A stretch of 20,147 nucleotides of DNA from Archangium sp. (GTDB taxonomy: Bacteria; Myxococcota; Myxococcia; Myxococcales; Myxococcaceae). The notes beneath the pieces are model-generated. The model searched no databases, was not told the origin of the DNA, and was given only the letters and a program-made list of their open reading frames with translations. The stretch is from assembly GCA_016793585.1 (NCBI GenBank), contig JAEUJR010000324.1:1-20147 (forward strand), read 5' to 3'. This document shows, piece by piece, positions 7,786-15,797 of the stretch. The first letter of the stretch is position 1. Each line of letters starts with the position of its first letter. The position numbers were made by a program, and so were the translations under genes.

Positions 7786-8882
7786 GCCGCGCCCCGGCGC
7801 TCCACCCGCAGCATCAAGAGCAGGCCGGCCACCACGAAGAGCAGGTTCGGCGCCTGCCCCGCCAGCGCCGGAGCCAGCTCACCCTTCTCGGCCACCTGCA
7901 CCGCGGCCCGCGCCAACAGGTAGTAGCCGACGTAGCTGAACAACGAGAACAAGACGCTGAACGCCCGCCCGCCGCCGCGTCGCGAGAGCGCCAACGGCGT
8001 ACCGAGGAAGGCGAACGACAGCGGCATCAACGCCTGCCCGAAGCGCCAGTGCAGCGTGACCTCGATGGGCAATGTCGGCTCTCCCTTCTCGAAGGCCGCC
8101 TTGCGCGCGTCGAGCAACTCGAGCGGCGAGTACTCCTCGCGCACCGAGCGGAAGTTGTTCTTCTGGAAGAAGGCGCCGCCCACGTCGGCCTTGAACTCGG
8201 CGCGCGAGAACTCCACCGTCGAGTAGTCCTCGTTGTAGCCCTGCGCGCGGTGCACGCTGCCGTTCTCGAGCACGAAGACGACGTTCTCGAGCAGCTCGTC
8301 GGGCTGCACCGCGCCGCGGGCCCCGAGAGCGAGCAGCGGCGTCGCTTTGTCGCGCCCGTCGAACAGCAGCACGTTCGTCCACTTGTTCCCGGGCTCGACC
8401 TTCTCGGCGTACAGCGTGAAGTCGGGCACCTCTTCGTGAAACACCCCCGAGCGGATGTCGGAGACGAGGTTGCGGCGAATGATCTCGTGCGCGATGCGGC
8501 GCAGCGAGCGCATGCCCCACGGCTGCAGCGTGAACGACAGGCCGGCCAGCACGAGGGTGAGCACCAGCCCGAGCGCGAGCGGCCCGCGAAAGAAGAGCCG
8601 CGGCTGCACGCCCAGCGCCTGCATCGCCACGAGCTCGCGATCGTCGGCCAGGCGCCCCAGGCCCAGCAACGTCGCCAACAGCAACGCGATCGGAATCGCC
8701 TGCACGAGGAACTGAGGCATCAACGCGGCGGTGAAACGCACGAAGTCCCACGCCGTCACGGCGCTGCCGAGCAGAAAGTCCATGCCCCGCAGGAAGGCCA
8801 TCACGAAGAACAGCACGCAGAGAAACGCCGTCCAGGCTCCGAAGGGCGCGACGACCTCCTTGAGCAGGTACCGTCGCAGCAT
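7782..8882 (-). CDS. lptF: LPS export system permease LptF
   Basis: This 366-residue YjgP/YjgQ-family permease is the partner of the adjacent lptG product in the LptB2FG transporter. It starts with the characteristic RRYLLKEV and a long first helix, then IPIALLLATLLGLGRLADDRELVAMQALG. In that stretch the E-L-V-A-M-Q-A-L-G part forms the coupling helix that meets LptB. A periplasmic domain spans about residues 125-265, and three C-terminal helices follow. The ATG at 8882 was chosen over upstream starts because RRYLL is the normal family beginning and it lies two bases after the purD stop. This tight packing suggests the permeases are transcribed with the purine genes. Confidence 0.9.
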   Translation of the reverse strand: MLRRYLLKEVVAPFGAWTAFLCVLFFVMAFLRGMDFLLGSAVTAWDFVRFTAALMPQFLVQAIPIALLLATLLGLGRLADDRELVAMQALGVQPRLFFRGPLALGLVLTLVLAGLSFTLQPWGMRSLRRIAHEIIRRNLVSDIRSGVFHEEVPDFTLYAEKVEPGNKWTNVLLFDGRDKATPLLALGARGAVQPDELLENVVFVLENGSVHRAQGYNEDYSTVEFSRAEFKADVGGAFFQKNNFRSVREEYSPLELLDARKAAFEKGEPTLPIEVTLHWRFGQALMPLSFAFLGTPLALSRRGGGRAFSVLFSLFSYVGYYLLARAAVQVAEKGELAPALAGQAPNLLFVVAGLLLMLRVERRGAA

Positions 8883-8884
8883 GA

Positions 8885-10135
8885 TCAGGCGGCCGGAGCG
8901 CCGTGGCCGATGTCGCGTCGCACCTGCTTGCCCTCGAAGGTGATGGCCGACGCCGCCTCGAGCGCCTTCGCCTGCGCGAGGGCTACCGTCTCGCCGCGCG
9001 CACACACCGTCAGCACACGACCGCCCGAGACGATCACCCTGCCCTGCGCGTCGCGCTTCGTGCCCGCGTGAAAGACGACCGCGTCGCCCGTCGCATCGAG
9101 CCCCGAGATGAGCGCGCCGCTCTTCGGTGCGTCAGGGTAGCCCTGCGCCGCCAGCACGATGCCCACCGAGTAGCCGGCGTGCAGCTTCAGCGGCCGTTCG
9201 GCGAGCGCGCCCAACGCGGCGGCGTGCAGCAGCGGGAGCAGATCGTCGGCCGTCTGCATCATCAACACCTGCGTCTCGGGGTCGCCGAGGCGTGCGTTGA
9301 ACTCGAGCACCTTCGGCCCGCTCGGCGTCAGCATCAGGCCCGCATAGAGCGCGCCCCGAAACGGAGCACCGCGGCGAGCGAGCTCTTTCAACGTCGGCAG
9401 CATCACCTCGCGGCGGAGCTGCTCGAGCTGCGCGTCGGTCACGAGCCGCGCGGGAGCGTACGCGCCCATGCCTCCCGTGTTCGGCCCCCGATCGCCGTCG
9501 AGCAGCCGCTTGTGGTCCTGCGAAGGCGGCAGCAGCACCGCGCGCTCGCCGTCGCACAACGCCATCACCGACAGCTCGGGGCCCGACAGCCGCTCCTCGA
9601 GCAGCACCGTCTGACCAGCGGGGAGCCTGCCCAGCGCCCGCACCGCGTCAGCCGCTTCGGCGCCCGAGTCGGCGACGACCACGCCCTTGCCCGCCGCGAG
9701 CCCGTCGGCCTTCACGACGATCGGCCCACCGGCGGCGGCGTGCTTCGCGGCGGCCTCGAGATCGGTGAAGACGTGGGCCCCGGCCGTCGGCACACCCGCG
9801 GCGAGCATGATCTCCTTCGCGAAGGCCTTCGAGCCCTCGATCTTCGCGGCGGCGGCATCTGGCCCGAAGACGGGAATCCCCGCGGCGCGAAGCGCGTCTC
9901 CCACGCCCGCGACCAGCGGCGCCTCGGGGCCCACGACGACCAGCTCGATGCCATGGCGCCTGGCGAGCGTCACCACCTCGGCGGCGTTGGTGGCCTCGAC
10001 CGCGAGCGAAGGCGCGATCGCCTCGGTGCCCGGGTTGCCAGGAGCGACGAACAAGGCAGTCACCGACGGGCTCTGCGAGAGGTTCCACGCCAACGCGTGC
10101 TCCCGCCCGCCGCCGCCCAGCACCAGCACTCTCAC
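8885..10135 (-). CDS. purD: Phosphoribosylamine-glycine ligase (GAR synthetase)
   Basis: PurD joins glycine to 5-phosphoribosylamine with ATP to make glycinamide ribonucleotide, the second step of purine synthesis. The 416-residue protein has normal length. The N-terminal domain opens with VLVLGGGGREHALAW and continues with APGNPG. The ATP-grasp domain shows IVVKADGLAAGKGVVVA and later GPNTGGMGAY and EFNARLGDPETQ, all hallmark PurD segments. The start is GTG, supported by GGAGG six bases upstream. It lies 18 bases after the zinc-ribbon/TPR gene and two bases before lptF, within one tight minus-strand run. No key residue appears to be missing. Confidence 0.97.
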   Translation of the reverse strand: MRVLVLGGGGREHALAWNLSQSPSVTALFVAPGNPGTEAIAPSLAVEATNAAEVVTLARRHGIELVVVGPEAPLVAGVGDALRAAGIPVFGPDAAAAKIEGSKAFAKEIMLAAGVPTAGAHVFTDLEAAAKHAAAGGPIVVKADGLAAGKGVVVADSGAEAADAVRALGRLPAGQTVLLEERLSGPELSVMALCDGERAVLLPPSQDHKRLLDGDRGPNTGGMGAYAPARLVTDAQLEQLRREVMLPTLKELARRGAPFRGALYAGLMLTPSGPKVLEFNARLGDPETQVLMMQTADDLLPLLHAAALGALAERPLKLHAGYSVGIVLAAQGYPDAPKSGALISGLDATGDAVVFHAGTKRDAQGRVIVSGGRVLTVCARGETVALAQAKALEAASAITFEGKQVRRDIGHGAPAA

Positions 10136-10153
10136 GCAGCGCCTCCGGACATG

Positions 10154-13012
10154 TCAGAGCGACTGCTTGAAGAGGGCCTTCTTGGCCTCGCGGAACATCG
10201 GGTCTGCGAGGAGCACGCCCGTCAACAGCCGCCGCGCCTGATCGGGGTTCTTCTGCCGCGCTTCGGCGTCGCCCATGACGACGCGGGGGCCGAGCAATGC
10301 AGGCGAGAGCTTGTTCGCCTCGACCGCTTCGATCTTCGCCGCGTCGACCTTGTTCGCCGTCATCAGCGCGAACCCAAGCGCGTAGCGAGCCAGGCCGTGC
10401 GCCTTGTTCGCGCCGACCGCCTTGCCGCCCTGCGTGACCGCCGTGCCGACGTCACGGCGCTTCAGCCCGACGAACGCCCGCATGGCGAAACCGTCCGCGC
10501 TCCGAGGGTCGATGCTGGTGACCCGCGCGAAGTCCTTGTCGGCCGACACCAGATCGTCCGAGTACCAGGCCACCAGGCCCTCGCAGAGGAACGGGTTCGG
10601 GTCTTCGTCTCCGCCGCCCGCCCCGAGGCTCGACCACGCGCCCACGGCCGGCTTGAGCACATCGGACTGCCGCACATAGAGGTGCGTCATCGCCGGCAGC
10701 GGGTTCGACAGCGGGTCCGACTTCAGGCCGCGCTTGAGGCACAGCTCCCACGACTTGCCGGCCATGCGCGCCTTCGCCGCCGCGGCACCGGCGAGCAGCA
10801 ACGCGCCCGTCTGCGAGGGATCCTTGTCGACGAGCGCGGTCAGGCTGGTGACCGCCTCGGGGAAGCGGTTCTCGAGGAACAACACGCGCCCCTCCAGCAC
10901 GGCCTCGAGCGCAGGTGACAACTTGCCCTCGAGCGAGTCGAGCGTGAGGCGCGCCTGCGACGCGACGCCCTTGTCGGTCAGCACCAACACCTGCTGCACG
11001 CGGGCGGGCAGGTGATCGGGCTGGGCCTCGAGCGCGAGATCGAGCGTGTCCTTCGACTTGTCGAGGTCGCCCTGCAGCCGCTGCACGATCGCGAGGTGAA
11101 CGAGGGCGTCGGCCTTGTCCTTCTTCGAGACGTCGGGGTCGGCGACGATCGCCGCGAGCTGATCGTGGGCGACGGTGAGGTTGTCCTGGTGCTGGTAGGC
11201 GAGCATCGCCAACGAGATGCGGGCGCGCACGTTGCGGGGCGCCGCTGCCTTGGCCTCCTCCAGCACCTTCTTCGCCTTCGCCACGTCGCCGATCTCGACC
11301 GCGAGGCGGGCGAGCGACTCCGAGGCCTCCCATTGATCGGGGTCGAGCGAGAGGCGCTTCTCGAGCGCGTCCGAGGCCTCGCGGTACTTGCCGAGCGACA
11401 TCGCGAGGTGCGCCTGAAACAGGTACGCACGCTTGAGCTTGGGGTCGAGGGCGAGCGCGTCCTTGAAGTGCTGCTCCGAGATCTGCGCGTTCTTCAGCAG
11501 CTGGGCCTGGCCGAGAGCGAGCATGGCGAGGGCCTTGTTGCGGGGCTCGGTCGCGTTCTTGCCGATCTCAGCGCGGTGCTGCACGTCGTTCACGTTCACC
11601 CCACGCGCGATGTCGAGGTGGGCGTGCGCGACGTAGAGCATCGGCGCGCCGCTGCGCTGCTCGGCGGCGGTGAGCATCGAGTCGGCGGCCTTCGAGGTGA
11701 GCTCGTCGATGTCTCCACCGCGGCCGAAGGCGACGGCCAGCACCCAGCCCGCGATGGCGCGGTCACTCGAGCTGTCGAGCACCAGCGCCTTCTCGAACTC
11801 CTCTTCGGCCTCGCGGTAACCCGCCGTGGTGTCGCGGGCGAGGTGGCCTTCGCCGTTGTCGATGTGCACCCGCGCCTGATCGGAGTCTTCGTCGGCGAGC
11901 TCGGGGTAGTTCAGCTTCCATCGCTGCACGATGTCTTCGATGGGCTTCGACGACGCCGGGCCCGTCACCGTCGTCACCTTGGGCGGGCGGCGAACCCACG
12001 GCTTCTTCCAGTAGAGCAACCCTCCGATCGCGCCGATCACCGTCACCACGAGGAGCAGGCCGACGATCGTTCGGGTGCGGTTGGCCGAGGTCGTCTCGCG
12101 CATCGCCGATCGCACTGCGTTGCTCTGCGCGACCGTCATCGGAGGGGGCTGGGCGCTGGCGACCGCGGGGGCAGGCGCAGGCGCGGCGGCAGCGGCCGGC
12201 CTGGGAGCCATGCTCGCGGCGATTGCGCCCACGTCGACCCGCTCGGACTTGCCGGGGTTGGTGTCGGGGGTGGGGCCGTCGACACGATCCTGCTGCTTGG
12301 AGCGGCAGTCGTCACAGGTGCCCAGGGCGATGTCGAAGGGGTCGCTGATCGCCTTGCCGCAGCTCTTGCACTTGGCGGCCGTCGTCGGCGTTCCGCCGCC
12401 GGTGAGAGCGTCGAAGTCGGCGCTCGCCGAAGGCGCGCCCGGCGGGGGCGAGCCGAACTCGAAGTCAGGTGCCGGAAACGCGCCCGGCGCGGGCGGGGCC
12501 GCGAGGGGGAAGTCGGGCAGCGCGGCCATCGCCGGAGCGGCAGCGGGAAACGCGGGAAGCCTGGCAGCGGGTGGCGCTGGGGGCGGCGGCGCGGCGACGG
12601 CCGGAGGCGGCGCGGGGGCGACGAGATCGAAGTCGAAGGGGCTTCGGGTGGCGGGCGCAGTCAGGGGCGCAGCCGGCGCCGGCGCGGGAGCCGGTGGTGC
12701 AGGCGGCTTGGCGGCGGGAGGCGGCGCGAAGCTGAAGTCGAACGGCGAGCCCGACGAAGGCGCAGGCGCCGCGGCGGGTGCGGCAGGCGGCGCGCCTGGC
12801 AGGTCGAAGAGGAACGGCGAGGGCCCGGCGGGGGGCGGGGCCGCGGGTGGTGGCGGCGCCGGCGGCGGTGGCGCCGCAGGCTCGGCGGCGTCACCCTTCT
12901 TCACCATCTGCAGGTGACGGCAGCGCGGGCACTGCGCACGCACGCCCTTCTCGGTGACGAACTTGTCATCGATGGCGTAGGCCGCTGAGCACTTCTGACA
13001 GACGATGCGCAT
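10154..13012 (-). CDS. Membrane protein with two zinc-binding sites, Pro/Ala linker and long TPR domain
   Basis: This is a 952-residue single-pass membrane protein. An MJ0042-type zinc ribbon starts the protein (C5-x2-C8 and C28-x2-C31). A long Pro/Ala-rich linker (about residues 44-200) carries repeated SPFDF-like motifs. A second CxxC pair follows (C215, C218, C233, C236). After another Ala/Pro stretch comes one transmembrane helix (about 315-335) with basic residues behind it. About 600 residues of TPR-type repeats (370-940) would lie in the periplasm. Similar zinc-ribbon and TPR proteins are common in myxobacteria, some tied to gliding motility, but I cannot assign this one. The ATG has no good Shine-Dalgarno sequence; the purH stop is 24 bases upstream, so co-translation is possible. 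Confidence 0.88.
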   Translation of the reverse strand: MRIVCQKCSAAYAIDDKFVTEKGVRAQCPRCRHLQMVKKGDAAEPAAPPPPAPPPPAAPPPAGPSPFLFDLPGAPPAAPAAAPAPSSGSPFDFSFAPPPAAKPPAPPAPAPAPAAPLTAPATRSPFDFDLVAPAPPPAVAAPPPPAPPAARLPAFPAAAPAMAALPDFPLAAPPAPGAFPAPDFEFGSPPPGAPSASADFDALTGGGTPTTAAKCKSCGKAISDPFDIALGTCDDCRSKQQDRVDGPTPDTNPGKSERVDVGAIAASMAPRPAAAAAPAPAPAVASAQPPPMTVAQSNAVRSAMRETTSANRTRTIVGLLLVVTVIGAIGGLLYWKKPWVRRPPKVTTVTGPASSKPIEDIVQRWKLNYPELADEDSDQARVHIDNGEGHLARDTTAGYREAEEEFEKALVLDSSSDRAIAGWVLAVAFGRGGDIDELTSKAADSMLTAAEQRSGAPMLYVAHAHLDIARGVNVNDVQHRAEIGKNATEPRNKALAMLALGQAQLLKNAQISEQHFKDALALDPKLKRAYLFQAHLAMSLGKYREASDALEKRLSLDPDQWEASESLARLAVEIGDVAKAKKVLEEAKAAAPRNVRARISLAMLAYQHQDNLTVAHDQLAAIVADPDVSKKDKADALVHLAIVQRLQGDLDKSKDTLDLALEAQPDHLPARVQQVLVLTDKGVASQARLTLDSLEGKLSPALEAVLEGRVLFLENRFPEAVTSLTALVDKDPSQTGALLLAGAAAAKARMAGKSWELCLKRGLKSDPLSNPLPAMTHLYVRQSDVLKPAVGAWSSLGAGGGDEDPNPFLCEGLVAWYSDDLVSADKDFARVTSIDPRSADGFAMRAFVGLKRRDVGTAVTQGGKAVGANKAHGLARYALGFALMTANKVDAAKIEAVEANKLSPALLGPRVVMGDAEARQKNPDQARRLLTGVLLADPMFREAKKALFKQSL

Positions 13013-13036
13013 GAGATGGGTGGGCCGGTGATGGGC

Positions 13037-14581
13037 TTAGTGGCGGAAGTGGCGAACGCTGGTGAAGACCATGGCGAGCCCGTGCTCGTCGGCGGCGGCG
13101 ATGATCTCGGCGTCCTTCACCGAACCTCCAGGTTGCACCACACACCGTGCACCTGCCGCGGCCAGTGCGTCGACGCCATCTCTGAACGGGAAGAATGCGT
13201 CTGACGCCACGGCGCTTCCTTTCAGCAGGTTTCCGCCCCGACCGGCCGCAATCTTCACTGAATCAACCCGGCTTGTCTGCCCTCCTCCAACGGCGAGCAG
13301 GTGGGTGCTGTCTGAAAAGACGATCGCGTTGCTCTTGACGTGCTTGCAGACCCGCCACGCGAACTTGAGCGCGATCAGCTCGTCGGGTGTGGGGGCGCGG
13401 CGCGAGACGACCTTCCATTCGGTCTGGGGCTCCACGGCGTCGCGATCCATCACCAGCAGGCCGCCCGAGATGCTGCGGGCATCGAGCTGGGCGGCGGGCC
13501 GGGCCGAGGGCAGCGCCAGCGTCGCGCCAGCGTCGAGCAGCCGAAGGTTCTTCTTCGCCGAGAGCACGGCGCGCGCCTTCTCGTCGTAGCCCGGAGCGAT
13601 CACCGCTTCGAGGAAGGTCTCGGCGAGGGCCGCCGCCGTGGCCTCGTCGACCTGCCGGTTCAGCGCGACGATGCCGCCGAAGGCCGACACCTCGTCGATG
13701 GCGCGCGCGCGGCGGTAAGCCGTGACCAGCGCGTCGTCGCACGCGACCCCGCACGGCGTGTTGTGCTTGATGATCACCGCCGTCGGCCGCTCGGGGAACT
13801 CGAGGACGAGGCCCAGCGCTGCGTCGAGATCGAGCAGGTTGTTGTACGACAGCTCTTTGCCCTGCAGCACGGTCGAGAAGCCCACCGTCGGCTCTGCGGG
13901 TCTCCGAGGCGTACGATAGAAGGCGCCGCGCTGGTGGGGGTTCTCGCCGTAGCGCAGCTCCTGAACCTTCTCGAACGGCAACGTCAGCGCGTCGGGGAAC
14001 GTCACCGACTCCTGCTCGGCGAGCCAGCTTGCGATCGCGGCGTCGTACGAAGCGGTGTGCGCGAAGGCCTTGCGCTGCAGCGTTCTCCGGGTGGCACCCG
14101 AGACGGCTTTGTCGCGCTCGAGCTCGGCCAGCACCGCCGGGTAGTCGTCGGGGTCGACGATGATCGAGACGTGCTCGGCGTTCTTCGCAGACGCGCGCAC
14201 CATGGCAGGGCCGCCGATGTCGATCTGCTCGATCGCCTCGTCGCGGCTCGCCCCTTTCGCCACCGTCTCGCGGAACGGGTAGAGGTTCACGGCGACGATC
14301 GAGATGGGCGTGATGCCGTTGGCCTCGAGTTCGGCACGATCGGAGGGCAACGAAGGCCGCCCGAGCAACCCGCCGTGAATCTTCGGGTGCAGCGTCTTCA
14401 CGCGGCCGCCGAGAATCTCGGGCGAGCCCGTGTGCTGACTCACCCTGGTCGCGGGCACCTTCGCAGCCTCGAGGGCCGCCAACGTTCCGCCGGTTGAGAG
14501 AATGGTGAAGCCCTGACGAACCAGGCCCTGCGCGAAGGGCACCAGCCCGCGCTTGTCCGACACGCTGAGGAGAGCGAGCAC
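13037..14581 (-). CDS. purH: Bifunctional AICAR formyltransferase / IMP cyclohydrolase
   Basis: PurH carries out the last two steps of IMP synthesis: formyl transfer from 10-formyl-tetrahydrofolate to AICAR, then ring closure. The 514-residue product has the full family layout. The N-terminal cyclohydrolase domain has SVSDKRG, STGGT and GRVKTLHPKIHGGLL. The C-terminal transformylase domain has YGENPHQ, KHNTPCG with its catalytic-type lysine-histidine pair, FFPFRDG and QPGGSVKD. The start is uncertain. GTG at 14581 has AGGTG six bases upstream and gives the usual short N-terminus; GTG at 14590 would add three residues but has poor spacing. A leader with competing hairpins lies upstream. Confidence 0.96.
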   Translation of the reverse strand: MLALLSVSDKRGLVPFAQGLVRQGFTILSTGGTLAALEAAKVPATRVSQHTGSPEILGGRVKTLHPKIHGGLLGRPSLPSDRAELEANGITPISIVAVNLYPFRETVAKGASRDEAIEQIDIGGPAMVRASAKNAEHVSIIVDPDDYPAVLAELERDKAVSGATRRTLQRKAFAHTASYDAAIASWLAEQESVTFPDALTLPFEKVQELRYGENPHQRGAFYRTPRRPAEPTVGFSTVLQGKELSYNNLLDLDAALGLVLEFPERPTAVIIKHNTPCGVACDDALVTAYRRARAIDEVSAFGGIVALNRQVDEATAAALAETFLEAVIAPGYDEKARAVLSAKKNLRLLDAGATLALPSARPAAQLDARSISGGLLVMDRDAVEPQTEWKVVSRRAPTPDELIALKFAWRVCKHVKSNAIVFSDSTHLLAVGGGQTSRVDSVKIAAGRGGNLLKGSAVASDAFFPFRDGVDALAAAGARCVVQPGGSVKDAEIIAAADEHGLAMVFTSVRHFRH

Positions 14582-14587
14582 GCGTGG

Positions 14588-14671
14588 CACCTAGCAACCG
14601 ACCCGTGAGGGGTCAACGAGTCGGTCGTTGCCGTGCAGCTGTCGAGGTCGTGACGGTGCGCGGCGAGCGGT
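14588..14671 (-). promoter_or_regulatory. purH leader with overlapping hairpins
   Basis: This spacer between the sigma-like gene and purH can fold in competing ways on the minus strand. One hairpin pairs CAACGA with TCGTTG across five bases (14614-14630). A second pairs GACCC with GGGTC across five bases (14600-14614). A third pairs ACCGAC (14620-14625) with GTCGGT (14597-14602) and would exclude both. The purH Shine-Dalgarno candidate (TAGGTG, 14588-14593) follows directly. No U-run is present, so this is not a clear intrinsic terminator. Any control function is inference. Confidence 0.35.
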
Positions 14672-15157
14672 TCAGGGCCGCGGGCGCTTCGGCTCTGCTT
14701 CGGTCGCGTGCCGAACCTTCTCGAGGCCACGCGTCTCGACCTGGCGAATGCGCTCGCGGGTGAGGTTCATGATCTCACCCACCTCTTCGAGCGTGATGCC
14801 GCCCTTCTCGGCGACGTCGAGCGCGCAGGTGTACTCGAGCTCCCAGATCTCCTTGTCGGGGAAGTTGAGCTTGATCGAGCCCGTCTCGGGGTTCACGTCG
14901 AGGTACAGGTTGTACTTGCACGAGACGTAGACGCAGGGGCGTGCGCTGTTGACGCAGTCTGCCCGCGTTCGCGGGCGCGTCTGGTTCAGCTCACTCAGCA
15001 GCTCGGCCTCTTCAGGGTCGATCAGCCCGAGCTGACGACGGCGCCGCAGATCGCGCGCCATCTCCTTGCGAGACATCGTCTTCGAGCGCTTGCGCTCGTC
15101 GGCGTCGTCCTCCGACTTCAAAATCGGTACCTGCTCCTCGTTCACCGCTGCTGACAT
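14672..15157 (-). CDS. Stand-alone sigma-70 region-4-like DNA-binding protein
   Basis: This 161-residue protein has a charged N-terminal half and a clear sigma-70 region 4.2 helix-turn-helix at about residues 121-149 ([26 protein letters not shown]). This is almost the consensus of the part of a housekeeping sigma factor that reads the -35 box. Regions 1-3 are absent, so it cannot be a full sigma factor. The middle segment has three spaced cysteines (C68, C75, C80) in [25 protein letters not shown] sequence, with a fourth at C111; metal binding is possible but unproven. The ATG has a strong AAGGAGG four bases upstream. It lies 42 bases after the MerR-type gene and is probably co-transcribed with it. 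Confidence 0.85.
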   Translation of the reverse strand: MSAAVNEEQVPILKSEDDADERKRSKTMSRKEMARDLRRRRQLGLIDPEEAELLSELNQTRPRTRADCVNSARPCVYVSCKYNLYLDVNPETGSIKLNFPDKEIWELEYTCALDVAEKGGITLEEVGEIMNLTRERIRQVETRGLEKVRHATEAEPKRPRP

Positions 15158-15199
15158 GTCCCCTCCTTCGAATGGCGAAGACGAGCTCGCCGGCCTGCA

Positions 15200-15727
15200 C
15201 TACCAGAAATCTCTGACTGCCTCGGGTGGTGGCTTCGACGTCACCACGCTCCCAAACCGCGCCACGTCGCGAACCAGCGCCTTCGCCCGCGCACGAAGCT
15301 GATCGAGCTGCTCCGTGAGGGCACCGGCCGACCCTTCGGCTGGCTTCGCGGTCGCCAGCTCGGTGGTCAACCCGTCGAACACCGCGCCCAGCTCGCGCTC
15401 CACGACGTCCATGTGGTTGCGCACGAACACGTAGGAGCGCCGAATGTCTTCGAGTGTGTGCCCCTCGGCCATCATCTTCTTGATCGCGTTGATGCGACGC
15501 ACCGACTCGACCGGGTACAGGCCCTGACTGCCCTGGTGCTTTCCCTTGCGGCCGACCCGCCGGCTGCGCGGCAGCAACCCCGCCTGCACGTACTTGCGGA
15601 ACGTCGCCTCGGAGAGGGCAACGCCACGAGGCTTGAAGAGCTCGACGATGAAGCGCGCAGGCACCCCGTGCGGGTACTCGCGCTCGATCCGATCGATCTC
15701 GTCGGGACGCAGGAGTTCCGTCGTCAT
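15200..15727 (-). CDS. MerR-family transcriptional regulator
   Basis: This 175-residue regulator has a MerR-type N-terminal winged helix-turn-helix. Residues 22-52 form the DNA-reading helices ([10 protein letters not shown]...[16 protein letters not shown]), the basic wing lies at 54-66 ([13 protein letters not shown]), and [25 protein letters not shown] follows. A short helix near the C-terminus (about 130-155) could dimerise. No effector domain or metal-binding cysteines are present, so the inducer is unknown. The ATG at 15727 has GGAG five bases upstream and is preferred over a TTG at 15742. A sigma70-type promoter and a perfect dyad lie directly upstream, suggesting autoregulation. The sigma region-4-like gene follows. 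Confidence 0.87.
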   Translation of the reverse strand: MTTELLRPDEIDRIEREYPHGVPARFIVELFKPRGVALSEATFRKYVQAGLLPRSRRVGRKGKHQGSQGLYPVESVRRINAIKKMMAEGHTLEDIRRSYVFVRNHMDVVERELGAVFDGLTTELATAKPAEGSAGALTEQLDQLRARAKALVRDVARFGSVVTSKPPPEAVRDFW

Positions 15728-15734
15728 GAGGGCT

Positions 15735-15759
15735 CCACTCAATGCAGACTATTGAGTGG
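15735..15759. promoter_or_regulatory. Perfect 9-bp inverted repeat, candidate operator or 5' UTR hairpin
   Basis: CCACTCAAT (15735-15743) and ATTGAGTGG (15751-15759) are exact reverse complements with a 7-base spacer. The dyad starts about seven bases downstream of the -10 box, so it would cover the start of the transcript. Its inner edge meets the GTGGAG ribosome binding site of the MerR-type gene. It could be the operator for that regulator, or an RNA hairpin that hides the ribosome binding site. Confidence 0.65.
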
Positions 15760-15766
15760 CGGCGCA

Positions 15767-15796
15767 TGAATAGCAGGTATTGAAAAGAGGTGTCAA
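15767..15796 (-). promoter_or_regulatory. Sigma70-type promoter of the MerR-family gene
   Basis: On the minus strand a perfect TTGACA (15791-15796) is followed after 18 bases by TATTCA (15767-15772), preceded by TG in the extended -10 position (TGC-TATTCA). The expected start point, near 15760, lies about 33 bases before the chosen ATG. A smaller dyad (ATTGA 15779-15783, TCAAT 15793-15797) overlaps the -35 box. Confidence 0.6.
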
Positions 15797-15797
15797 T

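Noticed and set aside
8903..10918. A 671-residue plus-strand open frame opposite purD
   Set aside because: purD motifs on the minus strand are unmistakable; the plus frame is Arg/His-rich with no domain.
12400..12900. DNA tandem repeat in the GC-rich linker region
   Set aside because: The pattern comes from Pro and Ala codons with variable spacing; no exact repeating unit was found.
11012..12988. A 658-residue plus-strand open frame, ending in Arg/Gly-rich sequence
   Set aside because: It is the reverse of the Pro/Ala-rich linker and TPRs of the zinc-ribbon protein; the apparent RGG-like repeats come from that linker.
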